NCBI RefSeq assembly: GCF_040222815.1
Contig: NZ_JAVKCH010000057.1
Span: 1-64,000, forward strand
DNA: 64,000 nt
Reading direction: 5' to 3'
From: Imperialibacter sp040222815
GTDB taxonomy: Bacteria; Bacteroidota; Bacteroidia; Cytophagales; Cyclobacteriaceae
The notes beneath the pieces were generated by a model. The model made no database searches. It saw nothing but the letters and a program-made list of their open reading frames with translations, and was not told the DNA's origin. This document shows positions 1 through 8,600 of the stretch, one piece after another. How positions within the stretch are numbered: the first letter of the stretch is position 1; each line of letters starts with the position of its first letter. Position numbers and translations under genes: made by a program.

Positions 1-110
1 AACCGAAATATGTAACGATCAAATCTAGTGAAATGGCCTAAATCGAAACGAAATCAGAAACGAACCAATGGCACGTTTTGAACCGTTATGATTGGCATAG
101 ATAAACTGAT

Positions 111-1145
111 ATGGGTGGCCTATTTCGAACTGGAATATCCAGTTATGAACCTTGTTTTGTGGTTCAATCCCTTAAGAGAGAAAATTTAGTTCTTTCAGAC
201 GAAGAGAAGCAAATGGCCAAAACTCTTAGGATAGAACTCAATAAGTGTTTCGAACAACAGGTAAAACCATTTCTAAAAAGCTTGGCCAATAAAAACCTAT
301 TGTGGTATGAGACGATAGATTCAAAACTCAAGCAGTCAGTTTTCTCGGAATCTTCATGGAGAAATTTACCGAACTTATCCGGCACATACTTACTAAGTGA
401 TGTTATAGATCAAGATGATGCACTTTCAACGCAGTTTTACAAGGATGGAAAATGGATAGTTTCTGATTATTTTTTGGGGGCCATGATTAAAAAATTTGGT
501 GATGATACAGACCAAATAATGCGAGCTCTTCGCATGTTTATATTTCATGAAGCTCTTCATTTCTCGTTCCAAAAGCTTACTGAAAACACTGCAGAAGGAA
601 TAGGCCGATTCCCAAAAGTGTTGGAGCGTGCTGACTATGAAGCTGATGTTTGGGCAATGTTTTGGGAATACGCTTTTTCCTCTCATTACAATTTGACATC
701 CGAAAAAAGCCCCCAGAAGTTTTTTGAAGCTTTACACCTTAGCGCAGTAAATACGATGTGGGCTTTCGATATTGTAGAGTCTGACCCCGACGAGATGCAA
801 CTCAGAAGAATTATCAGATATCTCTCACTTTATTTCAATCTTGCAAGAATACTTGATCGGAAAGTCGTCGATATTGTTTCAATAGCAAACCAACTTGGGT
901 CAGCACCAATTATCGATATAAAAGGGCTTAAATTAAAAGCCGATTCTGAAGGTCGTATAATCGCTTCTTTTGTGGAAATAGACCTCCCGAATCTTGCGAT
1001 TGGAGTTTACCATTCTAACAAAGTGCATAGATTAGGAACCTTCGGGGAAGCATTTAATGTATCAAATCTTATTAATGCGTTCAAGAGAAGAGAGTCGGAC
1101 AGTTTAATTCAATTTGCAAAAAAGATTTGGGAACTGATTAAATAG
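111..1145 (+). CDS. Putative HExxH zinc metallopeptidase-like protein
   Basis: The 344-aa product matches no family I can name. It carries HEALH at residues 146-150, the HExxH zinc-binding and catalytic motif of zincin peptidases. About 27 residues on comes ADYEADVWA (residues 174-182), where E177 or D179 could be the third zinc ligand; this pattern resembles the second helix of small gluzincins. There is no signal peptide or membrane segment, so the protein is probably cytoplasmic. An in-frame stop at 102-104 makes the ATG at 111 the first available start. The next gene downstream is over 1 kb away across repeats, so it looks like a single-gene unit, perhaps the end of a truncated operon. 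Peptidase activity is inference from the motif alone. Confidence 0.6.
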   Translation: MGGLFRTGISSYEPCFVVQSLKRENLVLSDEEKQMAKTLRIELNKCFEQQVKPFLKSLANKNLLWYETIDSKLKQSVFSESSWRNLPNLSGTYLLSDVIDQDDALSTQFYKDGKWIVSDYFLGAMIKKFGDDTDQIMRALRMFIFHEALHFSFQKLTENTAEGIGRFPKVLERADYEADVWAMFWEYAFSSHYNLTSEKSPQKFFEALHLSAVNTMWAFDIVESDPDEMQLRRIIRYLSLYFNLARILDRKVVDIVSIANQLGSAPIIDIKGLKLKADSEGRIIASFVEIDLPNLAIGVYHSNKVHRLGTFGEAFNVSNLINAFKRRESDSLIQFAKKIWELIK

Positions 1146-1206
1146 GATCGTTTTAACTCCTCTGTTGGTGCTAGCCAACTCCTATAATGATTAAAAAGCG
1201 TTCACC

Positions 1207-1441
1207 CAGCCCAACCTACACCACCCCTCTCGCCCAATACCAACTACCAGTACTGAGCAACTTCAGGGTGCCGGTCGCCCAAGGGCGGTGCCACCATTGC
1301 GCAAGTGCGGCGCCGGGGTTGCGCAATACCAGGGGGTGAGGTTGCCCAACCTCGGGGGTCAGGGTTGCGCAATACAGGCAGTGCAGGTTGCCCAACCCAG
1401 GTAGGCGAGGTTGCGCAACCGAGGGGGTGGGTATTGCGCAA
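1207..1441. repeat. Phased 22/23-bp degenerate repeat array with TTGCGCAA core
   Basis: Eleven successive octamers start at 1207, 1230, 1253, 1275, 1297, 1319, 1342, 1365, 1388, 1411 and 1434, so every step is 22 or 23 bp. The best copies read TTGCGCAA, a perfect palindrome, or TTGCCCAA; the first four are degenerate (for example TCGCCCAA, CTGAGCAA). Between the octamers is a G-rich spacer such as GGGGGTGAGG. Units decay towards the left end and are sharpest at 1297-1441. The period of about two helical turns puts all cores on roughly one face of the DNA. The spacers are too short and too alike for a CRISPR array. The function is unknown. Confidence 0.85.
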
Positions 1442-1554
1442 CCCACAAAAGACCAGCGAAAACAAGCCTTTTGTTTGTATTATTAGCCGTGCTTTTTGAT
1501 AGTTGTTCCGTAGGGCCATTCTCCACTGGCACTTTACTTCCAGCGTTCGACAGT

Positions 1555-1893
1555 CGAGCTTATCAAATCTTCTGCCATCTGCAAGGGGATCCCTCGCTCG
1601 TCCCTCGCAATCGGGATGACGTTGGTGTCGTGAGGGCGGATGTGATCGGATTGTTGTTTAAGCAAAGCTACCGAACTGCTGAAGCCTCCATAACAGCCGT
1701 CATTTCGAAACGTAGCCACCGATGACTATCGGGGCGAAGTGAGAAATCCCCATGACCTACAGCCGAGCTTATCATTCTTCCTGCCACCATCTGGGGGATC
1801 CCGTTCCGGCGTCGGGTTCCACGTCGGCTCGCTCTCCCGATAGCTATCGGGATCGCAACCGGGATGACGTTGGTGTGGTGAGGGTGGAGGTAA
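1555..1893. repeat. Two diverged copies of an intergenic repeat
   Basis: The segment starting CGAGCTTATC at 1555 and ending near 1648 recurs at 1764-1893. Shared blocks include GGGGATCC, CGGGATGACGTTGGTGT and GTGAGGG(C/T)GGA. The second copy carries an insertion that includes the perfect 16-bp palindrome CCCGATAGCTATCGGG at 1836-1851. Neither copy encodes a plausible protein. They look like decayed non-autonomous dispersed repeats. Confidence 0.65.
1697..1751. repeat. Dispersed-type intergenic element (GTCATTTCGAA...GAGAAATCCCC)
   Basis: The stretch begins CGTCATTTCGAAACG and ends GCGAAGTGAGAAATCCCC. This resembles a dispersed intergenic element I know from many Bacteroidota genomes, in which a GTCATTTCGA block is followed by a GAGAAATC block. 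A shorter variant of the CCGATAGCTATCGGG palindrome sits inside it at about 1718-1733. It lies between the two copies of the neighbouring repeat. The family assignment is from memory of such elements. Confidence 0.45.
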
Positions 1894-1972
1894 CCAATCG
1901 TCTCAATCGGCAGGCTGCACATCACTAAGGGCCACGCTCGCAATTGCATTTCGGATGGCAGGCCCGCTTTCC

Positions 1973-2149
1973 CGGATTTTATATGTCGTACCTACGGCAC
2001 TCGCAGGAGTTTGGCCTGGGTTCTTAGGGCTTACCGCTGTTCCGTCCCTACGGGACTCTTGCTCTGTGTCCCTCCTTTGTCCGCCGAAGCCTTTGGCGCA
2101 GGTGGTCTTTGTCCGCCGAAGCCTTTAGCGGAAGAGGATTTCTCTGCGG
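1973..2149 (+). repeat. ~178-bp direct repeat, copy 1 (REP-like hairpins)
   Basis: This copy and 3411-3589 are nearly identical over their first ~95 bp and clearly related to their ends. The first half holds two short hairpins, GTACCTACGGCAC (one mismatch) and GTCCCTACGGGAC (perfect 5-bp stem, 3-base loop), like REP-type palindromes. The second half holds a ~32-bp tandem duplication built on TTTGTCCGCCGAAGCCTTT. The copies are in direct orientation and flank the toxin-antitoxin pair at 2211-3240. No transposase is visible. Short frames through it are artefacts. Confidence 0.8.
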
Positions 2150-2210
2150 TAATCTCTGCCACTCGTGGAAACATGGCTATCAGGAGTTACCGAACTAATT
2201 CTCTGCCAGC

Positions 2211-2789
2211 TTATGCGAGGTGCTTTTCCAACTCATCTGCTGTCTGAACCAGCCTATTCCGCCGCAAAATATCCAGGTATTGCTGCTCCTCGTACGGAGG
2301 CTTATTCTTCGTAAGCACCATCTCCCGAAAAGCCTCATAGCACCTCGCCGGAGATAGGTCTATCATATCGGCAATGAAAGTATCCGGATCAACGGCAGCT
2401 AGTCCCACCGATTCCAAATATTCGTTAGGGAAGTCCTTCACGTTGTACGTGACAATCACATTAGCATTGCATTTGATAGCTGCTGCTACCACGTGACGGT
2501 CGTTTTCATCAGGAAGTTTTATCGAGGGGATAATGGCTTCGTATTTTTCTACAAGCGCATGAGGGCAGGCTTTATTAATCAGTTTGACCTGCCGACTAAT
2601 TTGCTCCGGCGATAAATTCAAATTTCTCTTTTGAAAAATGTCAGTAAACTCTTCCAGTAGCTTTCCACTCCATTTTGGCGTGTATAAGTCGTAGAGGGAC
2701 AGCCAAATCAGATAGTCACGGATAACTACTGGAAACAGTACATTGGCATCGAGCACAGCCGTAAAGTGCGCACTGTTAATCAGCTTCAT
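2211..2789 (-). CDS. PIN-domain RNase toxin, VapC-like
   Basis: The 192-aa protein is a PIN-domain nuclease, expected to cleave RNA in a metal-dependent way and to be held inactive by its partner antitoxin. The acidic active-site residues are visible: D14 in VLDANVLFP, E46/E47 in LLEEF, D97 in DENDRHVV and D119 in TYNVKDF. The spacing fits the PIN_3 branch of the family. A C-terminal extension of about 60 residues follows the core. The start overlaps the end of the upstream antitoxin gene by 14 bp, so the two are translated as a coupled pair. The module sits between two direct repeats and is probably acquired. Target RNA is unknown. Confidence 0.85.
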   Translation of the reverse strand: MKLINSAHFTAVLDANVLFPVVIRDYLIWLSLYDLYTPKWSGKLLEEFTDIFQKRNLNLSPEQISRQVKLINKACPHALVEKYEAIIPSIKLPDENDRHVVAAAIKCNANVIVTYNVKDFPNEYLESVGLAAVDPDTFIADMIDLSPARCYEAFREMVLTKNKPPYEEQQYLDILRRNRLVQTADELEKHLA

Positions 2790-3240
2790 ACAAACCCAAC
2801 TCCTCTGAATCTCTCATCAACTCGATTAAAGCCTCCTTACTCTCTTTAATCATATTCTTCTTGAACTTGATAAGGTCTTCAAATTGCACTCTTCTGTGGC
2901 GGCCAACCATTTCTGCCTTCAGTTTGCCCTGGTCTATTAGTTTAGTTACATGGGGCCTTGAGCAGTTGAGAAACTCGGCAGCTTTCTGCGTCGTAAAGGC
3001 AGCCCCCATGGGAACAATGGACACTGCATTCCCATCCCGGTAATTCCTTAGAATCTCAGCCAACATCTTCAGCACTTTCAATGGGATCTTAATCGGCTCT
3101 TCTGTTTCCAGAATGGAAATCTCCGGCGTATTCTCAGGATGATCGATTTCATCAATGGCCGCAATTAACTTTTGAAATCCTTCATTCGCTATTTGCCTTT
3201 CCTGGTGAGTAGGGGGACTATTTAGTTGCGTGTCAGACAT
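2776..3240 (-). CDS. Excisionase-type HTH antitoxin
   Basis: The 154-aa protein is the likely antitoxin and autorepressor for the PIN toxin encoded just downstream, which it overlaps by 14 bp. Residues 82-125 form an excisionase/MerR-like helix-turn-helix (FTTQKAAEFLNCSRPHVTKL) followed by the wing (MVGRHRRVQFEDL), typical of the HTH_17 family that pairs with PIN_3 toxins. The N-terminal 70 residues are acidic and have no assigned fold; the C-terminal tail (130-154) is charged and probably wraps the toxin. The ATG at 3240 follows an AT-rich leader. The order antitoxin then toxin is standard for such operons. Confidence 0.82.
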   Translation of the reverse strand: MSDTQLNSPPTHQERQIANEGFQKLIAAIDEIDHPENTPEISILETEEPIKIPLKVLKMLAEILRNYRDGNAVSIVPMGAAFTTQKAAEFLNCSRPHVTKLIDQGKLKAEMVGRHRRVQFEDLIKFKKNMIKESKEALIELMRDSEELGLYEAD

Positions 3241-3323
3241 ATTGCTAGTTGGTTCAGTGCTGTAAACATAAACGAAATAAACGAAACGTTGGTTGCATAT
3301 TGCGAATAATTGGCGTGAACCTT

Positions 3324-3395
3324 GACCCTGCGGAGATTAAAGAGGTTACTCTGTGCTTCAGGACAGAGTAACCTCTTTAATAGGCCTTGAGGGTC
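3324..3395. repeat. Long perfect inverted repeat (19-bp stem, 8-base loop)
   Basis: The arm at 3336-3354 (ATTAAAGAGGTTACTCTGT) is exactly complementary to 3363-3381, with an 8-base loop. An outer pair, GACCCT at 3324-3329 and AGGGTC at 3390-3395, extends the structure past an internal loop. There is no T-run on either side, so it is not an ordinary terminator. It lies about 95 bp upstream of the antitoxin start and immediately before repeat copy 2. It could be a recombination or transposition end, an operator, or a processed RNA hairpin. Confidence 0.85.
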
Positions 3396-3410
3396 GGCCA
3401 CTGATCTGCT

Positions 3411-3589
3411 CGGATTGTATATGTCGTACCTACGGCACTCGCAGGAGTTTGGCCTGGGTTCTTAGGGTTTACCGCTGTTCCGTCCCTACGGGACTCTTGC
3501 CCTGTGTTCATCCGTTGCCCCGCCGAAACCTCTGGCGCATGAGGTCTTTGTCCGCCGAAGCCTTTGGCATAGGAGGATTTCCTCTGCGG
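3411..3589 (+). repeat. ~178-bp direct repeat, copy 2
   Basis: This is the second copy of the element at 1973-2149, in the same orientation. It keeps both short hairpins (GTACCTACGGCAC and GTCCCTACGGGAC) and the second GTCCGCCGAAGCC block; the first of the tandem blocks is more diverged here. With copy 1 it brackets the PIN toxin-antitoxin operon, with start-to-start spacing of 1438 bp. Confidence 0.8.
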
Positions 3590-3754
3590 CAAACTTCGTC
3601 AAATATGCTACTTATGAGTAGCTTATCGCCCCTGCTATATTTCCAAATTGACGCCGAACAAATATGTCTGAGTATGTCTTCACACTCAACAGGCATCTTA
3701 TCCCCGGCTCGTATCAGCACATTTGCTCCCGGCACCCCCATTGGCTGCGGTATA

Positions 3755-3782
3755 CACAAAAAAAGCCCCACTAGGGGGCTTT
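3755..3782 (-). terminator. Rho-independent terminator of the propeller lipoprotein gene
   Basis: On the minus strand AAAGCCCC, a 5-base loop and GGGGCTTT form an 8-bp stem (3762-3769 with 3775-3782) followed by a run of seven T. It lies about 70 bp after the stop codon of the lipoprotein gene at 3853. Confidence 0.85.
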
Positions 3783-3852
3783 AAATTGAGACTTCTTAGC
3801 TGGGTCGCCCGAGTGGGCACTAAAATGGTTCGTCAGACAAAAAACTGTTGGC

Positions 3853-5016
3853 TTACCAAATCTCAATGTCTACCTGGTGAACGCCTTCAAGGCCTGCTGC
3901 TATCCAAAGCCTGTAGTTTCGGAACAGTACATGGTTCACCGACTGATTTTCTCCAAGGTCTATTTTGCCAAGCACCTCGGGTGCATCTTTGTTATTACCT
4001 TCTTCATATACCGCTACATAGGCCCCATCCTCGCCATTGGAAATAAACAGAAAGCCATGCTCGGCCGACACAGCGTTGGTGACAACGCCTTCATCAAAAG
4101 TGATCGTGTGAAGCAATTCACCCGACTTTATGTCCAAAATCTTTACCCCCTCAGTACCAGCCGCCACAAATATCCTTTTGCTGTCGACCTCAAGCGTTGT
4201 TTTAGCCTCCGGCACATTCGCTCCGTCAAACGAAAAACTGCTGTTTGTACCCATCGACTTCGAATCAAATACGGTTACATTTCCGGGCGTTCCCTGGGCA
4301 ACGTACACCTCGTTGCCCGATCCGAAAATCCAGCGGGCATCATGTAAAGCTGTATAGCTTTCAATTGTCAAATTACGGTCGAGCTTATACACCCCGCCTC
4401 CGTTGCTCTCGTCGCTGCCAGTAGTCACGAATATATCGCCCTGGTGCTGAACGGCGCTCGTGGCCGCATAGCTGCCAAGGCTCACCACAGTGTTGTCCTC
4501 CATCGAAAACTTGCCGCCATCAAGCAACACACGTTCTATGTAAGCCGGCTGCTCTTCGCCTTTTTTAGCTCCCGTCAGGTACACATACCTGTCGTGCGAG
4601 GTAAGGGAATGTATGTCAGCATCGTTGTACAAAATTTCGCTGGTCACCCTAAGGTTGGCATCCACAAAGTCGACGCCTCCATAATATTCTTCGCCCTGAT
4701 AGTTGTAGCTCACCAAATAACCTCCCTGATGGTTCTGAAGCGACGATGCCTGAAGCGTATTTTCGTCAACCACTGGCGGCGTAAGGGTAGACTTTAGAAT
4801 AAGCCTGAAATGCCTAATCGTTCGCCCACCATCATTTTCCGGCGTAGTATACACGGTATCCTGATGGTTCACCATCCTGCTGTTCAGCGACGGCTCGTCA
4901 TTTACTACCGTCACATCCCTGGCCGGCGTTGCCTGATCGTCAGTAGCCTGATCGCAACCGGTGAAAATGGTAAACAAAAGAACAAAGGATACAACGACAA
5001 AATTTCTCATAAGCAT
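3853..5016 (-). CDS. Beta-propeller lipoprotein with LVIVD-type repeats
   Basis: The ~387-aa product is an exported lipoprotein. The N-terminus has a hydrophobic stretch ending in the lipobox FTGC, so the Cys would be lipidated and the protein anchored in a membrane. The rest consists of repeated beta strands with segments such as KRIFVAAGTEGVKILDI and LWIAAGLEGVHQVDI, typical of LVIVD/WD40-like propellers. The frame reaches a TTG at 5028, but the first ATG is at 5016 (another at 5010), and either gives a proper signal peptide. No enzyme motif is visible; such propellers usually bind partners at the cell surface. The gene stands alone and ends in a strong terminator. Confidence 0.75.
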   Translation of the reverse strand: MLMRNFVVVSFVLLFTIFTGCDQATDDQATPARDVTVVNDEPSLNSRMVNHQDTVYTTPENDGGRTIRHFRLILKSTLTPPVVDENTLQASSLQNHQGGYLVSYNYQGEEYYGGVDFVDANLRVTSEILYNDADIHSLTSHDRYVYLTGAKKGEEQPAYIERVLLDGGKFSMEDNTVVSLGSYAATSAVQHQGDIFVTTGSDESNGGGVYKLDRNLTIESYTALHDARWIFGSGNEVYVAQGTPGNVTVFDSKSMGTNSSFSFDGANVPEAKTTLEVDSKRIFVAAGTEGVKILDIKSGELLHTITFDEGVVTNAVSAEHGFLFISNGEDGAYVAVYEEGNNKDAPEVLGKIDLGENQSVNHVLFRNYRLWIAAGLEGVHQVDIEIW

Positions 5017-5150
5017 TTCGGAAAACAATAAAAACCATTAAACCTGCCACAAAACTAGTGGTTCCAGGTCGAAGGCAGCCCCCGTTTTCGATAAACGACA
5101 TGGATCGATAGATTAGCTGATGGCAAAGCTGGATTACCGGGGAGACAGTT

Positions 5151-5292
5151 TGGGCGTGCCCCCCGCCAGCAATATCCCGTCTGAACGCAACATGGAAGGT
5201 TTGGCGGGGGTCGGGCTATTCGCTGCAAGTCCTCACCGCAAAGAGGCGGTTGCGGGCTTTCCGCTGCTATCCCTCACGCAAACCTTAATCGA
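5151..5292. repeat. Probable dispersed intergenic repeat
   Basis: The segment has blocks GGGGTCGGGCTATTCGCTGCAA and GCGGGCTTTCCGCTGCTATCC split by a short GC-rich stretch; I recall closely similar pairs of blocks from many Bacteroidota intergenic repeats. A 9-bp inverted repeat (CCCCCGCCA with TGGCGGGGG) lies at its left end. Only one copy is in this window, so repetition cannot be shown here. Confidence 0.4.
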
Positions 5293-5584
5293 AAAGGTAT
5301 TTGCTTGAGCCCGGCGGAGTACAGACATCTAAAACGCATACCGAATAAATGAATTGTTTGTCTGTGCGTCTTCACACGTAACCTACCCCTGGTCTATAAC
5401 ACGCCAATAGTTTCCTGGCTTCAAGCGACAGAAAAAAATCTCCTATTGCTTCCACGCTTACTCAAAAAATGCTAGTCCAACTGCACCCTTTAGGGGATAG
5501 CCGTCAAAGTAAGTCCATTACTACACAAAATGACAATCAAAAAAATAGCCCCTGGCAGCTAATTTTTAATTGAAATATGATAGA

Positions 5585-5615
5585 TTGTTTATATTAAATA
5601 ACCAACCTACCTTTT
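5585..5615 (+). promoter_or_regulatory. Bacteroidota-type promoter for the 2334-aa protein
   Basis: TTG at 5585-5587, a 20-bp spacer and TACCTTTT at 5608-5615 match the TTG-N19-21-TAnnTTTG consensus except for the last base. The ATG follows 15 bp after the start of the -7 element, so the leader would be very short. Confidence 0.5.
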
Positions 5616-5622
5616 TTCAATT

Positions 5623-8600
5623 ATGATTACCAGAGCTATCTGTTGCTCCATTCTTCTTACATCCTGTATTTCATTTTCCTCTCTTTGTCAGGTAATCGAT
5701 GACTTTTCGGATGGGGATTTGACTACAAATCCAACCTGGTCGGGAAATACTGAATATTTTACTTTCAATGCTGGTGAAAGTAAACTGCGAAGTCAAGGGC
5801 CCGACATTGAAACCTCTTATTTCATCAGCACACCCAATCAGTTTATCAAATGGACAACCTGGGAGTTCAGCGTAAAACTTTCCGTGTCGCCAAGCAATAC
5901 CAACAACATGAGGATTTACTTGGTGGCCGATCAGGAGAATCTTACAACTGGTTTAAATGGCTATTTCATAAGAATTGGTGAAAGTGGTTCAAATGACGGA
6001 GTGGATCTTTACAGGCAAAATGGCACAAATACATCTAGAATCATGCACTCCTTTGATGGGGCAATGGCCAGCGGGGGAAACGCCAGAATACGTGTAACGA
6101 GAGATGACGTTGGAAACTGGACATTAGCCGCCGACCTTACTGGGGAAAATAATTTTATCCAAGATGAAGCATCAGTGTTCGACGACACATTTACGTCGGC
6201 ATCAAAATTTGGAATTGTGGTAAATCAAACTTCGTCTAACAAAAATAACTACTATTTCGGCTCTCTGAGCGTCACAGCTAACCTAATCGTAGAAAGTGTC
6301 GAAGTTATTTCTAAAAACACCGTCAAGGTGCATTTCAATCAAGCAGTGACTGAAGCCACAGGTAGCGAAACATCTAACTACACAATCGACAACGGCGTTA
6401 CAGTAAATTCAGCAACCCGCTCAGGTGGCAACAGTTCTGTGGTCGAACTAACGGTCAGTGACCTAACAACTGACGATTACTTGCTGACCGTGTCAAATCT
6501 GATAAAAGAACAAACTGGAACCCTTCAAGAAACCGTTGAACCCATTGCCTTCTCCTACACCCAACTCGCCCTCTCCGACATCATCACTCCCTCCTCCACC
6601 GAACTAAAGCTTATCTTCAACGACGAGCTCGATGAAGAGGCCGCCGAAAACGTGTCGAACTACACTATTAACGGAGGCATCGGCACACCTACCGGCGCTG
6701 TTTTGAATCCTTCGAATACAAAAGAAGTTTTGCTCACACTTAGCACTGAATTAGGCGAGCAAGCTTACGAGCTGACCTTGCCCAATGGCCTGCCCAACGC
6801 TTCTGGCAACAGCCAGATCGATCCGGGAGCAGCCTACGAATTTGATTTTGTCGTTCCCCTCATTGCTGAATCGGTGGAAGTGGCGTCAAAAAACCAATTG
6901 ATCATCCGCTTCAATAAAGCCGTGGCAGTTGGGCCTGCTGAAACACCTGAAAATTACAGCATCAACAACAGCATCGGGGCGCCCTCCTCGGCAGCTATCG
7001 GCACCGGGCCGAATGAAGTGATACTCACGCTGGGTACAGGTCTTCTCAATGATAGCTACGAAATCTCCATCAGCAACCTAACAGATCTGGCCTCAACAGG
7101 GCTTTCGCCAGAGCCTAGCGTGCTTGCCTTTTCTTACCTGCCTTTGACGATTACGGCGGTGAGCGTAACTGGCGAAAATACCTTGCAGCTGACCTTCAAT
7201 CAGGCAGTTGATCCGGGCACAGCCGGGCTCGCCTCCAACTACTCGCTGAATGACGGTTTTGGCAATCCGCAAACAGCCAGTGTTTCTGAGGCAGACGATA
7301 AAGTTGTTGAGCTCATCTTCTCTGAAGACTTCTTTAATTTTACTTATGAGATCACCATCAACGGGGTCTCTAATCAGTCTGCGAATGCCCTGGCCGAAAA
7401 CCTGGCCGAAGCGGTACCAGTGTCGAAACCTACTCCTGCTGGCGCACTCATTATCACTGAAATTTTCGCCGACCCGAACCCCAAAGGCATCAGTCCGGAA
7501 TCGCCAGTGCTGCCCACCGCCTCAGGCGCTGAGTTTGTGGAAATTTACAATCCGAGTCCCCACTCTATCAACCTAAATAGCTTCAACCTGACAGGCGGCA
7601 CAATCGGCAGCTATTTGCTCTCAGGGGGATCGTACGTAGCGCTGGTGCCGGCGACTTATTTAACCAGCTATGAGGCTTTGGGTAATGCTACAACAATCAC
7701 TAGCTGGAACAGCCTCACTAACACCGGCGAGGTTATTACGCTGAAAGACCAGCTTGCAAATACGATTGACGAAGTGACTTTTAGCAGCAGCTGGAACGAC
7801 GACAGCGAAAAGGACGGCGGCTGGTCGCTGGAAAAAATCAATCCCGAGCCAGCCTGTGAAAGCAGCGCCAACTGGCGCACGTCCATTGACGAAAAAGGAG
7901 CCACGCCAGGGACACAAAATTCGGTCTTCGACGATGCTCCTGACACCACACTGCCCACTGTTGCTGAGGTCGAAATTGCAGACGAAGAAACCATCGCCAT
8001 TCATTTCAATGAGAAAATGGACACCGACCTCACCGGTATTACTGCGAGCCTTGATGGAGAGGAGATCGCTGGCATTTCATTTTTTAACGACCAAACCCTG
8101 TCTATTACACTGACCACGCCTTTGGTTTCGGAAGCCCAATATGCGCTTGAGTTAGCCGGATTAAGCGACTGTGCAGGCAACCCGATGGCCAGTAGTTCGA
8201 TTGGCTTTTATTACGACACGAAGCCACCGGTTCCGGAGCAGGTGGTGCTTCGTTCGTTCAGTAGTCTGCTGCTTCAGTTCGATGAGCCTTTGAAAGAAAC
8301 AGACGCTGAGAAAGAGGAGAACTACAAAATAGTCGACCTGAATATTGCTCCTACGAAAGCCAATCTCCTGACAGAGTCCGCTCAGTCAGTCCTTCTAGAG
8401 TTTGAAGAGCCTTTTGCTCTCGGTGCCTCGTATGAAATTGAGGTGAGCAACCTGAAAGACACACTGGAGAATGAGATGACATCTTCCGTTACCCTGGTCT
8501 TTTCCGTGCAGCAGAATATCGATTCGGTATGGGTGGAGGGGGCCAACTTTCTGTCCGTCAGTTTCAATATGGAGCCTGACAAGACGTCAATGACATCGGC

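Larger units (their letters stand above)
1146..2210. other. Gene-free, repeat-filled interval
   Basis: No convincing gene lies here; open frames are short, overlap on both strands and run through repeats. In order it holds a phased 22/23-bp array (1207-1441), two related degenerate segments (1555-1648 and 1764-1893) with another dispersed-type element between them, and the first copy of a ~178-bp repeat (1973-2149). Base composition in 1207-1441 is clearly more GC-rich than in the gene before it. Confidence 0.7.
3241..3852. other. Gene-free interval with hairpin and repeat
   Basis: This interval contains the upstream region of the toxin-antitoxin operon (3241-3323), a long near-perfect hairpin (3324-3395), repeat copy 2 (3411-3589), about 160 bp with no recognisable content, and a terminator (3755-3782). 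I see no gene that I can support in it. Confidence 0.65.
5029..5622. other. Gene-free interval upstream of the giant secreted protein
   Basis: The interval holds a repeat-like segment at about 5151-5292, an AT-rich stretch with no recognised content (5340-5580), and the promoter of the gene at 5623. The open frame at 5120-5308 has the low-complexity look of a translated repeat and is not accepted as a gene. Confidence 0.6.

Noticed and set aside
1207..1441. CRISPR array
   Set aside because: The period is 22-23 bp, so there is no room for repeat plus unique spacer, and no cas gene is present.
1216..1725. Open frames on both strands across the repeat array and after it
   Set aside because: They are translated repeats (GCAIP, VAQPR-like units cycling through frames), overlap on both strands and have no family features.
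2011..2247. 78-aa plus-strand frame
   Set aside because: It lies in repeat copy 1 and runs into the toxin gene on the other strand; a translated repeat.
3508..3771. 87-aa minus-strand frame downstream of the lipoprotein terminator
   Set aside because: It begins in the terminator and ends inside a repeat. Parts look protein-like, but no family, start signal or context supports it; at most a gene remnant.
5120..5308. 62-aa plus-strand frame
   Set aside because: It coincides with a probable dispersed repeat and has the composition of translated repeat DNA.
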